From Clostridia bacterium (lineage in GTDB: Bacteria; Bacillota_A; Clostridia; Oscillospirales; CAG-272), in assembly GCA_017652965.1 (NCBI GenBank), contig JAGBZZ010000151.1:1-22166 (forward strand): 22,166 nucleotides of DNA, read 5' to 3'. Numbering within the stretch: position 1 is the first letter of the stretch; each line of letters opens with the position of its first letter. Both the position numbers and the translations under genes were made by a program. This document shows, in pieces, positions 15,650 to 22,166 of the stretch. Below the pieces are notes generated by a model. That model ran no database searches, was not told where the DNA came from, and was given only the letters and a program-made list of their open reading frames with translations.

Positions 15650-16414
15650 ATGGGAAGACTTGACGGAAAGGTCGCAATCATCACGGGCGGAAACTCGGGT
15701 GTTGGTGCCGCCACGGCCGAACTGTTTGCCAAGGAAGGGGCAAAGGTGGTCATCACCGCGCGCCGCGTGCCTCAGCTTGAGGAGGTTGCCAACAAGATCC
15801 GCGAGGCGGGCGGCGAGGTGCTTGCCGTTCCCTGTGACGTGTCGAAGGTCGAGGACGTGGAGGCCATGGTCGCCGAAACCGTCAAGGTATTCGGTTCGGT
15901 TGACGTCCTTGTCAACAACGCGGGCGTTCTTGAAGAGGGCCTCAAGCCCATTGACGTATTTGAGGAAGAGGACCTTGAGCGCGTCCTTGCCATCAACACC
16001 AAGGGTTGCCTCTACTGCACGAGGGCGGTTCTGCGTGAGATGATCAAGAAGAACGCAGGCTCGATCATCAACCTGGATTCGGTTGCCGGTGCATTCGGTA
16101 CGGGCGGTGCCTCGTACGTCACCAGTAAGGCCGCCGTGATCGGTCTTACCAAGCATACCGCTATGCGCTTCACCGGCACGGGCATCCGTTGCAACTCGAT
16201 CAACCCCTCCACCATCATCACCCCCATGACCATGACGACCGATCCTGCCACCCTGAACCCCAATATGATGGGTCAGATGCAGAAGCACATGAATCTCTCG
16301 GTGCAGCCCTGCATGCCGATCGACGTGGCAAACGTTCTTCTGTTCCTGGCAAGTGACGAGTCCCGCGCTATCACGGGGCAGGTGATTGTAACCGATTTCG
16401 GTGCCACCCTTTGA
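15650..16414 (+). CDS. Short-chain dehydrogenase/reductase (classical SDR), 254 aa
   Basis: NAD(P)-dependent oxidoreductase of classical SDR type. The cofactor loop is TGGNSGVG (12-19), followed by NNAG (89-92), N116, and the catalytic S144, Y156 and K160 ('YVTSK'). Arginines after the second strand ('TARR', 37-39) suggest NADP(H) preference. Length and the C-terminal 'ITGQVIVTDFGATL' fit a 3-ketoacyl reductase or sugar-alcohol dehydrogenase type; the final motif has 'TDFG' where many have 'VDGG'. The gene stands alone with a consensus promoter, a strong AAAAGGAG ribosome site and its own terminator, suggesting high, independent expression. The substrate cannot be assigned. Confidence 0.86.
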   Translation: MGRLDGKVAIITGGNSGVGAATAELFAKEGAKVVITARRVPQLEEVANKIREAGGEVLAVPCDVSKVEDVEAMVAETVKVFGSVDVLVNNAGVLEEGLKPIDVFEEEDLERVLAINTKGCLYCTRAVLREMIKKNAGSIINLDSVAGAFGTGGASYVTSKAAVIGLTKHTAMRFTGTGIRCNSINPSTIITPMTMTTDPATLNPNMMGQMQKHMNLSVQPCMPIDVANVLLFLASDESRAITGQVIVTDFGATL

Positions 16415-16423
16415 GGACGCTGG

Positions 16424-16449
16424 ATAGCAGGGCATAAACGCAAAGGAAA
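16424..16449 (+). repeat. 26-bp direct repeat, copy 1
   Basis: The sequence beginning ATAGCAGGGCATAAACG and ending CAAAGGAAA recurs exactly at 16688-16713, 264 bp downstream. It lies just after the SDR stop codon, directly before the first terminator hairpin. Confidence 0.93.
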
Positions 16450-16450
16450 A

Positions 16451-16484
16451 GGGATATGTTGTTTTTGCAACGTACCCCTTTTTT
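16451..16484 (+). terminator. Intrinsic terminator of the SDR gene
   Basis: GGGATATGTTG (16451-16461) pairs with CAACGTACCCC (16468-16478) with one mismatch and one G-T pair, and is followed by six T. An A-run precedes the stem. Confidence 0.85.
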
Positions 16485-16560
16485 GCATCTTCGTAATTTG
16501 ATTTGTTTTTAAGGTTGAAAAGCTACGCTTTTCTTCCGTTTTGTTTGTATTCCTTTGCTA

Positions 16561-16663
16561 TCGCCGTTCGCTTCCGCTCGACGTACCCGTGTACGCCTTC
16601 GGGGCGCGAGCGGCGATTTCTGCCCCACTCTCCGGCGTCCTCAGCGCGCGCCTGTGGCGCGCG
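16561..16663. other. GC-rich multi-hairpin intergenic element
   Basis: Three nested or adjacent inverted repeats occur in about 100 bases. TCGCCGTTCGC (16561-16571) pairs with GCGAGCGGCGA (16606-16616) with one G-T pair; CGTAC-CCGT-GTACG (16582-16595) lies inside it; CGCGCGCC-TGT-GGCGCGCG (16645-16663) is a perfect 8-bp stem. The segment lies between the two 26-bp repeats in a stretch of about 350 bp with no credible gene. A minus-strand frame of 68 codons over it has no ribosome site and an Arg/Ala-rich composition expected from palindromic GC-rich DNA. It may be a dispersed repeat or a structured RNA. Confidence 0.6.
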
Positions 16664-16687
16664 GCACGCCGATACGTTGGCTCGCGC

Positions 16688-16713
16688 ATAGCAGGGCATA
16701 AACGCAAAGGAAA
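16688..16713 (+). repeat. 26-bp direct repeat, copy 2
   Basis: An exact second copy of 16424-16449. It precedes another terminator hairpin of unrelated sequence, so the repeat is followed by a hairpin and T-run in both places. Confidence 0.93.
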
Positions 16714-16747
16714 GAGGTATTGCGGTCATACACAGTACCTCTTTTTT
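16711..16747. terminator. Intrinsic terminator near the AraC gene end
   Basis: AAAGAGGTA (16711-16719) pairs with TACCTCTTT (16736-16744) around a 16-base loop, followed by more T on the plus strand. On the minus strand it lies about 20 bases after the AraC stop at 16767 and can also act there, with a weaker T-tail. Confidence 0.7.
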
Positions 16748-16766
16748 GTATCCTTATTCGAAGGGG

Positions 16767-17525
16767 TCAGCGGAGGTGCTTGTACTTCAGCGGGGTGGTG
16801 CCGGTATGCTCACGGAAGACACGGCGGAAGTGATTTTCCGAGCTGAAGCCGACCATAGTGCTGACGGTGGAGATCGAATGGTGGCTGTTTTCAAGATGCT
16901 CAATGGCAACGTTGATGCGGATCGAATTCAGAAAGTGGATGGGGCTTTCTCCAAGCTCGCGCTTAAAAAGGTGATAGAGGGTCGATTCGCTGACGCAGCA
17001 ATGACGGGCGAGGTCGGCAACCGAAAAGCGCTCGGCAAAATGCTCGGTCATATATTCGATGGCGGCCGAGAGGTGCTTATCCAGCGCAAGCGTGCTGGGC
17101 ACCATCTGCGGCAGGAGCGTGCCAAGGAGGAGATAAAAGCGTGCGTAGGCTTCCAGCGGCTTTGCCTCTTCCCCCGAAAGGAGGGCGGCAATTTGCAGGA
17201 TAGTGTCCTTTGTGCCTTCATCGGCCGTAAGGATCTGCGGCTCGTACAGAAAGGCCTCGTAATGGATAAAGCAGCTGAGATAGACTACCTCGATATCCGG
17301 GGTACCGTGCCACTCGGAATAGCAGAAGATCCGCTCCGGGATAAAGACCACGTCCCCCTCGCTGACCTGTAAACGCTTACCGAGGTAGAGGTAGCTCCCA
17401 CTCCCCGAAAGGATCACGCCAAGCCTGGATTTCCTTTTGTTGCTGTTTCCGCGGCAGAAATGATAGCGCGAAAAGATGTGCCGCGTAGTGGTGAGATCGG
17501 ATACGAAAATAGAGTCGTTCGCCAT
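16767..17525 (-). CDS. AraC-family transcriptional regulator, 252 aa
   Basis: Probably regulates the divergent six-gene oxidoreductase operon at 17641. The N-terminal half is a cupin-type sensor with 'SGSGSYLYLGKRLQVSEGD' near residues 40-58. The C-terminal double helix-turn-helix covers about 150-250: 'FSVADLARHCCVSESTLYHL' and 'ISTVSTMVGFSSENHFRRVF', followed by 'TGTTPLKYKH'. The ATG at 17525 has a GGAG site eleven bases upstream, a little far, so translation may be modest. Its promoter is back-to-back and interleaved with that of the operon, and the two -10 boxes form a perfect inverted repeat. The inducer is unknown. Confidence 0.88.
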   Translation of the reverse strand: MANDSIFVSDLTTTRHIFSRYHFCRGNSNKRKSRLGVILSGSGSYLYLGKRLQVSEGDVVFIPERIFCYSEWHGTPDIEVVYLSCFIHYEAFLYEPQILTADEGTKDTILQIAALLSGEEAKPLEAYARFYLLLGTLLPQMVPSTLALDKHLSAAIEYMTEHFAERFSVADLARHCCVSESTLYHLFKRELGESPIHFLNSIRINVAIEHLENSHHSISTVSTMVGFSSENHFRRVFREHTGTTPLKYKHLR

Positions 17526-17564
17526 GACGGTAGAATCTCCGTTGCAGAATAGTTACTTTTTATA

Positions 17565-17606
17565 CAGTATAGCACGTGGAATATTCTTTTTCAAGATGCT
17601 ATACTG
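17565..17606. promoter_or_regulatory. Interleaved divergent promoters joined by a 10-bp inverted repeat
   Basis: CAGTATAGCA (17565-17574) and TGCTATACTG (17597-17606) are perfect inverted copies, and each contains an extended -10 box (TGC-TATACT). Leftward, the AraC gene has -35 TTGAAA (17594-17589) at 17 bp. Rightward, the operon -10 is 17600-17605 with a poor -35 (TGGAAT, 17577-17582). The two promoters overlap back to back, so polymerase at one should hinder the other. The weak operon -35 suggests activation. Confidence 0.75.
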
Positions 17607-17640
17607 AAATTGTCAAAAAATCATTTGCCAAGGAGGCGTT

Positions 17641-18645
17641 ATGGAAAAGATTCGCATTGCTCAAATGGGCACGAGCGCATATAGCCACGGCTATTCGATT
17701 TTCAGGACTCTGCTTGCACATCCCGAGCTTTTCGAGGTGGTGGGCTATGCTCTCCCCGAAAACGAAAGAGAAAAATTCCCCGCCCAGATGCCCGAATTTT
17801 CCCGTTGCCGTGAGATGACGGTCGAAGAGATCCTTGCCGACCCGACGATCGAAGCGGTCGCGGTTGAGACAGAGGAGATCTACCTGACGAAGTATGCGCG
17901 GATGGTGGCCGATGCGGGCAAGCACCTGCATATGGAAAAGCCGGGTGGCCTCGATCCCGAGGAATTCCGTGCGCTGGTGTCGACCCTGAAGGAAAAGAAG
18001 CTTGCTTTTTCGACGGGATATATGTACCGCTTTAATCCCGCGGTGAGTGCGGCGATCGAGCGGGTCAGGCGTGGTGAGCTTGGCAAGGTCTACGCCGTAG
18101 AGGCGCACATGGGCGGCAAGCATCCTGCGGCACAGCGGGATTGGCTCGAGGTCTTCCCGGGTGGGATGACCTTCTTCCTCGGCTGTCATCTTATCGACCT
18201 TGTCTATCGCATCCTCGGTGAACCGCAGGAGGTCATCCCGCTGACCGCCTCCACGGGTATCGACGGCAACACGGTGGGGGATTACGGCATGGTGGTCTTC
18301 CAGTATCCGACGGGGCCATCCTTTATCAAGGTCTGCGATGAAGAGCCGGGCGGCTTTACGAGAAGACAGCTTGTCATTTGCGGGGAACGCGGAACGATCG
18401 AGATCCGCCCCCTCGAGCTTCACGCCGGCGGCGATAATGTTTACACCGTGTCAAACGAGTGCTTCAGCACAGACTGGGGCGCCCCGTGGCAGACCGAGAA
18501 GTATCCCCCCTTCGGGCGGTACGATGCCATGCTCCAAAACTTTGCCGAGCTTGTGCGCGGCAAGGAAAACCCCTATACCTATGACTATGAGCTTGGGCTT
18601 TACGAGCTTTTGATGAAGGCCTGCGAAAGGAGGAAAGTAAAATGA
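17641..18645 (+). CDS. Gfo/Idh/MocA-family oxidoreductase, 334 aa
   Basis: NAD(P)-dependent dehydrogenase acting on a sugar, cyclitol or related polyol. The N-terminal Rossmann fold begins 'IRIAQMGTSAYSHG', a degenerate glycine loop. The family hallmark EKP is at 99-101 ('MEKPGG'). The C-terminal domain has 'GGMTFFLGCHLIDLVYRILG' (174-193), where H183 and D186 fit the catalytic pair. It is the first gene of the operon, with AAGGAGG upstream of ATG. The stop overlaps the next start (ATGA), so the two are translationally coupled. This pairing with an MDR dehydrogenase recalls fused MDR-Gfo/Idh oxidoreductases, here as separate genes in the opposite order. The substrate is unknown. Confidence 0.87.
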   Translation: MEKIRIAQMGTSAYSHGYSIFRTLLAHPELFEVVGYALPENEREKFPAQMPEFSRCREMTVEEILADPTIEAVAVETEEIYLTKYARMVADAGKHLHMEKPGGLDPEEFRALVSTLKEKKLAFSTGYMYRFNPAVSAAIERVRRGELGKVYAVEAHMGGKHPAAQRDWLEVFPGGMTFFLGCHLIDLVYRILGEPQEVIPLTASTGIDGNTVGDYGMVVFQYPTGPSFIKVCDEEPGGFTRRQLVICGERGTIEIRPLELHAGGDNVYTVSNECFSTDWGAPWQTEKYPPFGRYDAMLQNFAELVRGKENPYTYDYELGLYELLMKACERRKVK

Positions 18646-19658
18646 AAACCAAGGAGATCGTATTTACAAAGCCGTACACCGCCGAGATCTGGGAGAGCGA
18701 GAACCGCGCCCCCGGGGTCGGTGAGGTGACGGTAGAGCTTGACTATTCGGCCATCAGCGCAGGCACCGAAAAGGCGAATTTTATCGGCCTGCGCAACAAT
18801 ATTGAATGCGGCGAGGATGACGAGCCGATCTACCCCCGTGTGGTCGGCTACAGCGCGGCCGGCAGGGTGGTGGCACTCGGCGAGGGGGTCACCGCCTATT
18901 CGGTCGGGGACAGGGTCGGCGTTTACTGGGGCACGCACAGAAAGCACAGGACGGTGTCGGCAAGCACCCTTATCAGAATTCCCGATGGCATTTCCCAAGA
19001 GGAGGCCTCGTTGGGGCTGATCGCCACCTTCCCGCTGGCCGCCATCCGCAAGACCCACCTGGAGATCGGTGAGTCGGCCCTTGTCATGGGGCTTGGCATT
19101 CTCGGCATCCTCGCAGTGGAGGAACTTCGCGCGGCGGGGGCATACCCCATCATCGCGGCCGACCCGGTTGCCGAGCGGCGCGAGCTTGCCCTCCGCCTCG
19201 GTGCCGATTATGCTCTTGACCCGACCGATGCGGGCTTTGCCGCCGAGGTCATCCGTCTGACGGGCGGCGGTGTCAACGTCTGCATTGAGGTCACCGGGCT
19301 TGGCGCAGGGCTCATCAGCGCGTTGGACTGCATGAAGGAGATGGGCAGGGTCGCCCTCCTTGGCTGTACGCGCAGCTCGAAGTTTGAGATCGACTATTAC
19401 GGCAAGGTACACGGCCGCGGCATCTCGCTGATCGGTGCACACACACGGGCACGCCCGCACGTGGAATCCTCGGCAGGGCTTTGGACGGACAGGGACGATC
19501 TTCGCGCGGTTCTTGACCTTGTGCGCGGCGGGCGCCTGAACTTCCGCGACGTGATTCACGAGGTGCACTCGCCCCTTGAAGCGCAGGAGGTCTACACCCG
19601 CCTGGCAAACGATAAAAATTTCCCCATTGGGGTATTATTTGATTGGAGCAAGGTTTGA
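18642..19658 (+). CDS. MDR-family (zinc-alcohol-dehydrogenase-like) oxidoreductase, 338 aa
   Basis: A medium-chain dehydrogenase/reductase. The N-terminal GroES-like domain contains 'DYSAISAGTEK' (34-44), a segment typical of the MDR partner of Gfo/Idh enzymes. It has neither the structural-zinc cysteine cluster nor the usual catalytic 'CGTD' cysteine, so it may be zinc-independent. The Rossmann loop is GLGILG (150-155), with 'AADP' after the next strand; the following acidic residue suggests NAD(H). It overlaps the preceding gene by four bases (ATGA) and is followed two bases later by the SDR. A function together with the Gfo/Idh protein, for example oxidising and reducing different positions of one sugar or cyclitol, is an inference. 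Confidence 0.83.
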   Translation: MKTKEIVFTKPYTAEIWESENRAPGVGEVTVELDYSAISAGTEKANFIGLRNNIECGEDDEPIYPRVVGYSAAGRVVALGEGVTAYSVGDRVGVYWGTHRKHRTVSASTLIRIPDGISQEEASLGLIATFPLAAIRKTHLEIGESALVMGLGILGILAVEELRAAGAYPIIAADPVAERRELALRLGADYALDPTDAGFAAEVIRLTGGGVNVCIEVTGLGAGLISALDCMKEMGRVALLGCTRSSKFEIDYYGKVHGRGISLIGAHTRARPHVESSAGLWTDRDDLRAVLDLVRGGRLNFRDVIHEVHSPLEAQEVYTRLANDKNFPIGVLFDWSKV

Positions 19659-19660
19659 TT

Positions 19661-20428
19661 ATGAATTTCACAGGCAAGGTAGCAATATCAACGGGCGCGG
19701 CATCGGGAATGGGACTTCTCTTTGCCGAGAATTTTGCAGCCCTCGGCGGTGACGTCATTATGTGCGACGTAAACGTGGAAGTGCTAAATGAAAAAGTTGC
19801 GGCAATCAACGAAAAGGGTGCGGGGCGCGCTGTCGGAGTTCTCTGCGACGTGCGTGACTACAGTCAAGTGTGCGCGGCAAGAGATCGTGCGGTGGAGGAG
19901 TTCGGCAGAATTGACGTGATGGCGAACTTCGCGGGCGGAAATGCCCTCAGAATGCTCAATGTTGACAACGCAGCCTACCCGGAATTTCCCGACGTGCCCA
20001 TCGATGTTTTTGATTGGGGAATTGACGTAAACCTCAAGGGACCCTTCTACTTCGCTCACGCGGTGCTTAAGCAAATGAGAGAGCAAAAGAGCGGTCTTAT
20101 CATCAACATCGGTTCTATCACGGGAGCCGAAGGAACCTCCAAGGGAATGGACTATGCCACCTCCAAAGCGGGACTTATGTACGGTCTTACAAAATCAATT
20201 GCGCAGTTTGGTGCGAATCACGGCATCAGAGCGGTTTGTGTTTCCCCCGGTCCCGTGCTTACCCGTCCCAATATGGCAAATATGAAGACCCTTCTCGGAC
20301 GTGCCGCAGAGCCGCAGGAGATCATTGATCTCTGCCTCTTTATTGCCTCCGAAAAGGGACAGTTCATCAACGGTGAGAACATCATGATCGACGGCGGCAG
20401 AAATGCTATGTGTCCTACAAAAGGTTAA
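19661..20428 (+). CDS. Short-chain dehydrogenase/reductase, 255 aa
   Basis: A classical-type SDR. Cofactor loop TGAASGMG (11-18), D36 after the second strand ('MCDVN') indicating NAD(H), and catalytic S152, Y165 and K169 ('YATSK'). The usual NNAG reads 'NFAGG' (89-93), an uncommon change. 'INGENIMIDGGRNAM' closes the protein as in sugar-alcohol or quinate-type SDRs. The ATG at 19661 is two bases after the MDR stop, with GGAGCAAGG upstream; an in-frame TTG at 19643 is rejected because it lies inside the previous gene. GC content falls sharply at about this point. It probably supplies a further oxidation or reduction step in the operon pathway. Confidence 0.85.
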   Translation: MNFTGKVAISTGAASGMGLLFAENFAALGGDVIMCDVNVEVLNEKVAAINEKGAGRAVGVLCDVRDYSQVCAARDRAVEEFGRIDVMANFAGGNALRMLNVDNAAYPEFPDVPIDVFDWGIDVNLKGPFYFAHAVLKQMREQKSGLIINIGSITGAEGTSKGMDYATSKAGLMYGLTKSIAQFGANHGIRAVCVSPGPVLTRPNMANMKTLLGRAAEPQEIIDLCLFIASEKGQFINGENIMIDGGRNAMCPTKG

Positions 20429-20439
20429 GGAAGAAAACG

Positions 20440-21198
20440 ATGAAAAAAAGCTTTTTAAACTCCCAAAAAACGATTCTCACCTGTATGGTGCAGGCGGACA
20501 ACCCCGACAGAATCAAGTATCTTGTGGAAAAGTCCATCCCCGAGGGAGCCGAGGCTTTCGGAATGCAGCTTTGCAAGATGAAGCCCGAATACAGAAAGCC
20601 CGAGATATACCGCGAGCTCTTCAATCGCCCCGACGGGCTTCCCACCTACGTTACCAATTACCGCCACTGCAAAAACGCCGGCAAGAGCGATGAGCTCCTG
20701 GCAAAAGAGCTTTTGGAGCTTGCCGAGTGCGGTGCAACGCTTTGTGACGTGATGGGGGATTATTTTGACGCTTGTGTGGGCGAGCTGACGGTCAACGAGG
20801 ATGCGGTAAGCAAACAAAAGAAGCTCATAGGTGAGCTTCACGAAAGGGGCGCCGAGGTGCTGATGTCCTCACATATCTGTAAATTCACCCCCGCAGAGCG
20901 CGTTGTGGAGGTGGCTCTTGAGCACAAGAGACGCGGCGCGGATATCTGCAAAATCGTTACCGGTGCGGACAATATGGCGCAGCAGCTCGAAAATCTGCGG
21001 ATCATCCATCTTTTAAAGGAGGCCCTGGATATTCCGTTTCTCTTCTTGACGGGCGGAGAATCCTATATTTCCCGCCGCTTGGGCGGTGCGCTCGGCAACT
21101 GTATGTCGCTCTGCGTATACGAGCAGGACGAGTTTTCCACCAAAGCGCAGCCGGATCTCCGCGACTTGAAGCTTCTGCGTGACACGCTCGGACTCTAA
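20440..21198 (+). CDS. Type I 3-dehydroquinase-like protein with altered substrate pocket, 252 aa
   Basis: TIM-barrel protein of the type I dehydroquinate dehydratase (AroD) family. The catalytic set is present at nearly the same numbers as in Salmonella AroD: H145 ('SSHICKFTP'), Schiff-base K171 ('ADICKIVTG') and R212/R213 ('YISRRLGG'). Q237 lies in the C-terminal 'KAQPDL'. The substrate-contact segment usually written ELRxD instead reads 'GMQLCKM' (41-47), and the Glu after 'TfRt.kEGG' is replaced in 'YRHCKNAGK' (74-82). By eye, the residues holding the carboxylate and hydroxyls are changed. A Schiff-base dehydration or related elimination on another cyclic keto-polyol is therefore likelier than shikimate biosynthesis. 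Start 20440 follows AAGGAAG, eleven bases after the SDR stop. Confidence 0.8.
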   Translation: MKKSFLNSQKTILTCMVQADNPDRIKYLVEKSIPEGAEAFGMQLCKMKPEYRKPEIYRELFNRPDGLPTYVTNYRHCKNAGKSDELLAKELLELAECGATLCDVMGDYFDACVGELTVNEDAVSKQKKLIGELHERGAEVLMSSHICKFTPAERVVEVALEHKRRGADICKIVTGADNMAQQLENLRIIHLLKEALDIPFLFLTGGESYISRRLGGALGNCMSLCVYEQDEFSTKAQPDLRDLKLLRDTLGL

Positions 21199-21800
21199 TG
21201 AATAAGTTTTATAAAGAAACCGAAGAAATACTCCGTCTTGAGGTACCGTTTGACACGGTTTACACCTCGGTGTTTCTCATTAAAGCGGAGGACGGGTATA
21301 TTCTCGTCGACTGCGCCACGACAAAGGAGGACGTTGACGGATATATCATACCCGCCCTTGAAGAACAAGGAGTATCCCATTCAGACGTCAAAAAAATCGT
21401 CATAACCCATGATCACGGCGACCATGCAGGAGGACTTCCGCAAATTTTGGAGCGCATCCCCCATATCGAGGTTGTGAGAGGGGTAAAAAAGCTTGCTGGG
21501 AGGGTATGTACCTACCCGCTTTACGGACACACGAAGGATTTTATCGGTGTGCTTGACGAAAGATCGGGCACTCTCATCTCGGGAGACGGACTTCAAGGCG
21601 CGGGAATCAAGCAATACCGAACTGCGCTTGCCGACAAGGACGAGTACATAGAGACACTGGAAAGAATAAGGCTCGACGAGAGGATAGAAAACCTTCTTTT
21701 CTCTCACGCATACGAGCCTTGGTACGAAAATAAAATGCTCGGGCGAGAGAATGTACTCGGTTGCCTTGAAGAATGCAAAAAACACGTTAAAAAGGACTAA
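21198..21800 (+). CDS. MBL-fold metallohydrolase, 200 aa
   Basis: A small metallo-beta-lactamase-fold hydrolase with a complete two-metal site: HDHGDH (71-76), H111 ('YGHTKDF'), D130 ('ISGDGLQ') and H170 ('LFSHAYEPW'). It lacks the signature of glyoxalase II or of RNase Z. Its ATG shares one base with the stop of the preceding gene (TAATG), so the two are tightly coupled and probably made in equal amounts. In the operon it could open a lactone or hydrolyse a thioester or ester product; this is inferred from context only. There is no signal peptide. The gene is AT-richer than the flanking dehydrogenases. Confidence 0.84.
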   Translation: MNKFYKETEEILRLEVPFDTVYTSVFLIKAEDGYILVDCATTKEDVDGYIIPALEEQGVSHSDVKKIVITHDHGDHAGGLPQILERIPHIEVVRGVKKLAGRVCTYPLYGHTKDFIGVLDERSGTLISGDGLQGAGIKQYRTALADKDEYIETLERIRLDERIENLLFSHAYEPWYENKMLGRENVLGCLEECKKHVKKD

Positions 21801-21803
21801 AAA

Positions 21804-22166
21804 ATGAAAGCAATACTTGTAAATGAAGATAAATCCCTCAGATGGGATAACGTGCCCGACCCCGTCATAAGCCCCGACGAGGTACTTGTGAAGGTGGCGG
21901 CCGCCGCCCTCAACCGTGCGGATCTTATGCAAAGAGAGGGAGACTATCCCCCGCCTCCCGGATGCCCCGAGTGGATGGGGCTTGAGGTCTCGGGTGAGAT
22001 CGTGGCGATGGGAGAGGGGGCGCGTGCCGCCTCCCCGTGGCAGATCGGCGACCGTGTCTGCGCTCTGCTTGGCGGCGGCGGATATGCCGAGTACGTGGCT
22101 GTCCGCTACGATATGCTGATGCCCGTGCCGGAAAATTGCAGCATGATCGAGGCGGCGGCCATTCCC
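21804..22166 (+). CDS. Quinone-oxidoreductase-type MDR dehydrogenase, N-terminal part (cut by window end)
   Basis: The first 121 codons of a medium-chain dehydrogenase, open at the right edge. 'LNRADLMQREGDYPPPPG' (38-55) followed by 'MGLEVSGEIVAMGEG' is characteristic of the PIG3-type NAD(P)H:quinone oxidoreductase branch, which needs no zinc; no zinc-binding cysteines are seen. It starts three bases after the MBL gene. There is no strong ribosome site (only an A-rich stretch with AAAGGAC 13 bases upstream), so translation may depend on coupling. It is the sixth gene of the operon and restores the high GC seen before 19660. It may reduce an enone formed by an upstream dehydration step; this is an inference. 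Confidence 0.82.
   Translation, partial: MKAILVNEDKSLRWDNVPDPVISPDEVLVKVAAAALNRADLMQREGDYPPPPGCPEWMGLEVSGEIVAMGEGARAASPWQIGDRVCALLGGGGYAEYVAVRYDMLMPVPENCSMIEAAAIP

Noticed and set aside
16424..16713. attL/attR sites of an integrated element
   Set aside because: Only 238 bp without an integrase or any gene lies between the repeats, and no tRNA is adjacent.
16523..16729. 68-codon minus-strand protein in the structured element
   Set aside because: It is composed of palindromic GC-rich repeat DNA, has no ribosome site and overlaps hairpins and the second direct repeat.

Overview
The window looks like a GC-rich, Gram-positive-type genome, most likely an uncultured gut-type member of the Clostridia. 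The basis is indirect: sharp TTGACA/TATAAT-like promoters, strong AGGAGG ribosome sites, many AraC-type regulators next to intracellular glycosidases, zinc-less ROK and SIS sugar enzymes, and no SusC/SusD pair. No rRNA, tRNA, CRISPR array, transposase or phage gene is visible. None of the glycosidases has a signal peptide, so they probably act on imported oligosaccharides. No transporter is encoded here.

Layout, left to right. (1) 1-325: non-coding; a 118-bp unit duplicated in tandem, plus a hairpin. (2) 326-8010, minus strand: a five-gene glycan operon read right to left as GH3, GH2 (beta-mannosidase type), ROK kinase, SIS isomerase, GH78 alpha-L-rhamnosidase. The GH2 gene has an in-frame TAG in its N-terminal domain. 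A divergent AraC regulator (8180-8995) probably controls it. (3) 9074-12989: a DapA-family lyase with its own promoter, a large TIM-barrel putative glycosidase, and a divergent AraC regulator. (4) 13048-15456, minus strand: a lipoprotein of unknown function behind a perfect consensus promoter, and a PfkB sugar kinase upstream. (5) 15650-16414: a single SDR gene with its own consensus promoter and terminator, followed by a highly structured intergenic element flanked by a 26-bp direct repeat. (6) 16767-22166: a third AraC regulator, divergent from a six-gene catabolic operon: Gfo/Idh/MocA dehydrogenase, zinc-type MDR dehydrogenase, SDR, type I dehydroquinase-like protein, MBL-fold hydrolase and a quinone-oxidoreductase-type MDR cut by the window edge.

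How the genes may work together: the left operon would trim rhamnose-, mannose- and probably HexNAc-containing oligosaccharides, then phosphorylate and isomerise the products. The right operon combines three NAD(P) oxidoreductases, a Schiff-base dehydratase/aldolase fold and a metallohydrolase. That is the chemistry expected for oxidation of a sugar or cyclitol, beta-elimination and hydrolysis. The dehydroquinase-like protein keeps the catalytic His/Lys/Arg but appears to have lost the usual substrate carboxylate- and hydroxyl-binding residues, so its substrate is probably not dehydroquinate. This operon is the best candidate here for an undescribed pathway; the substrate cannot be read from the sequence.
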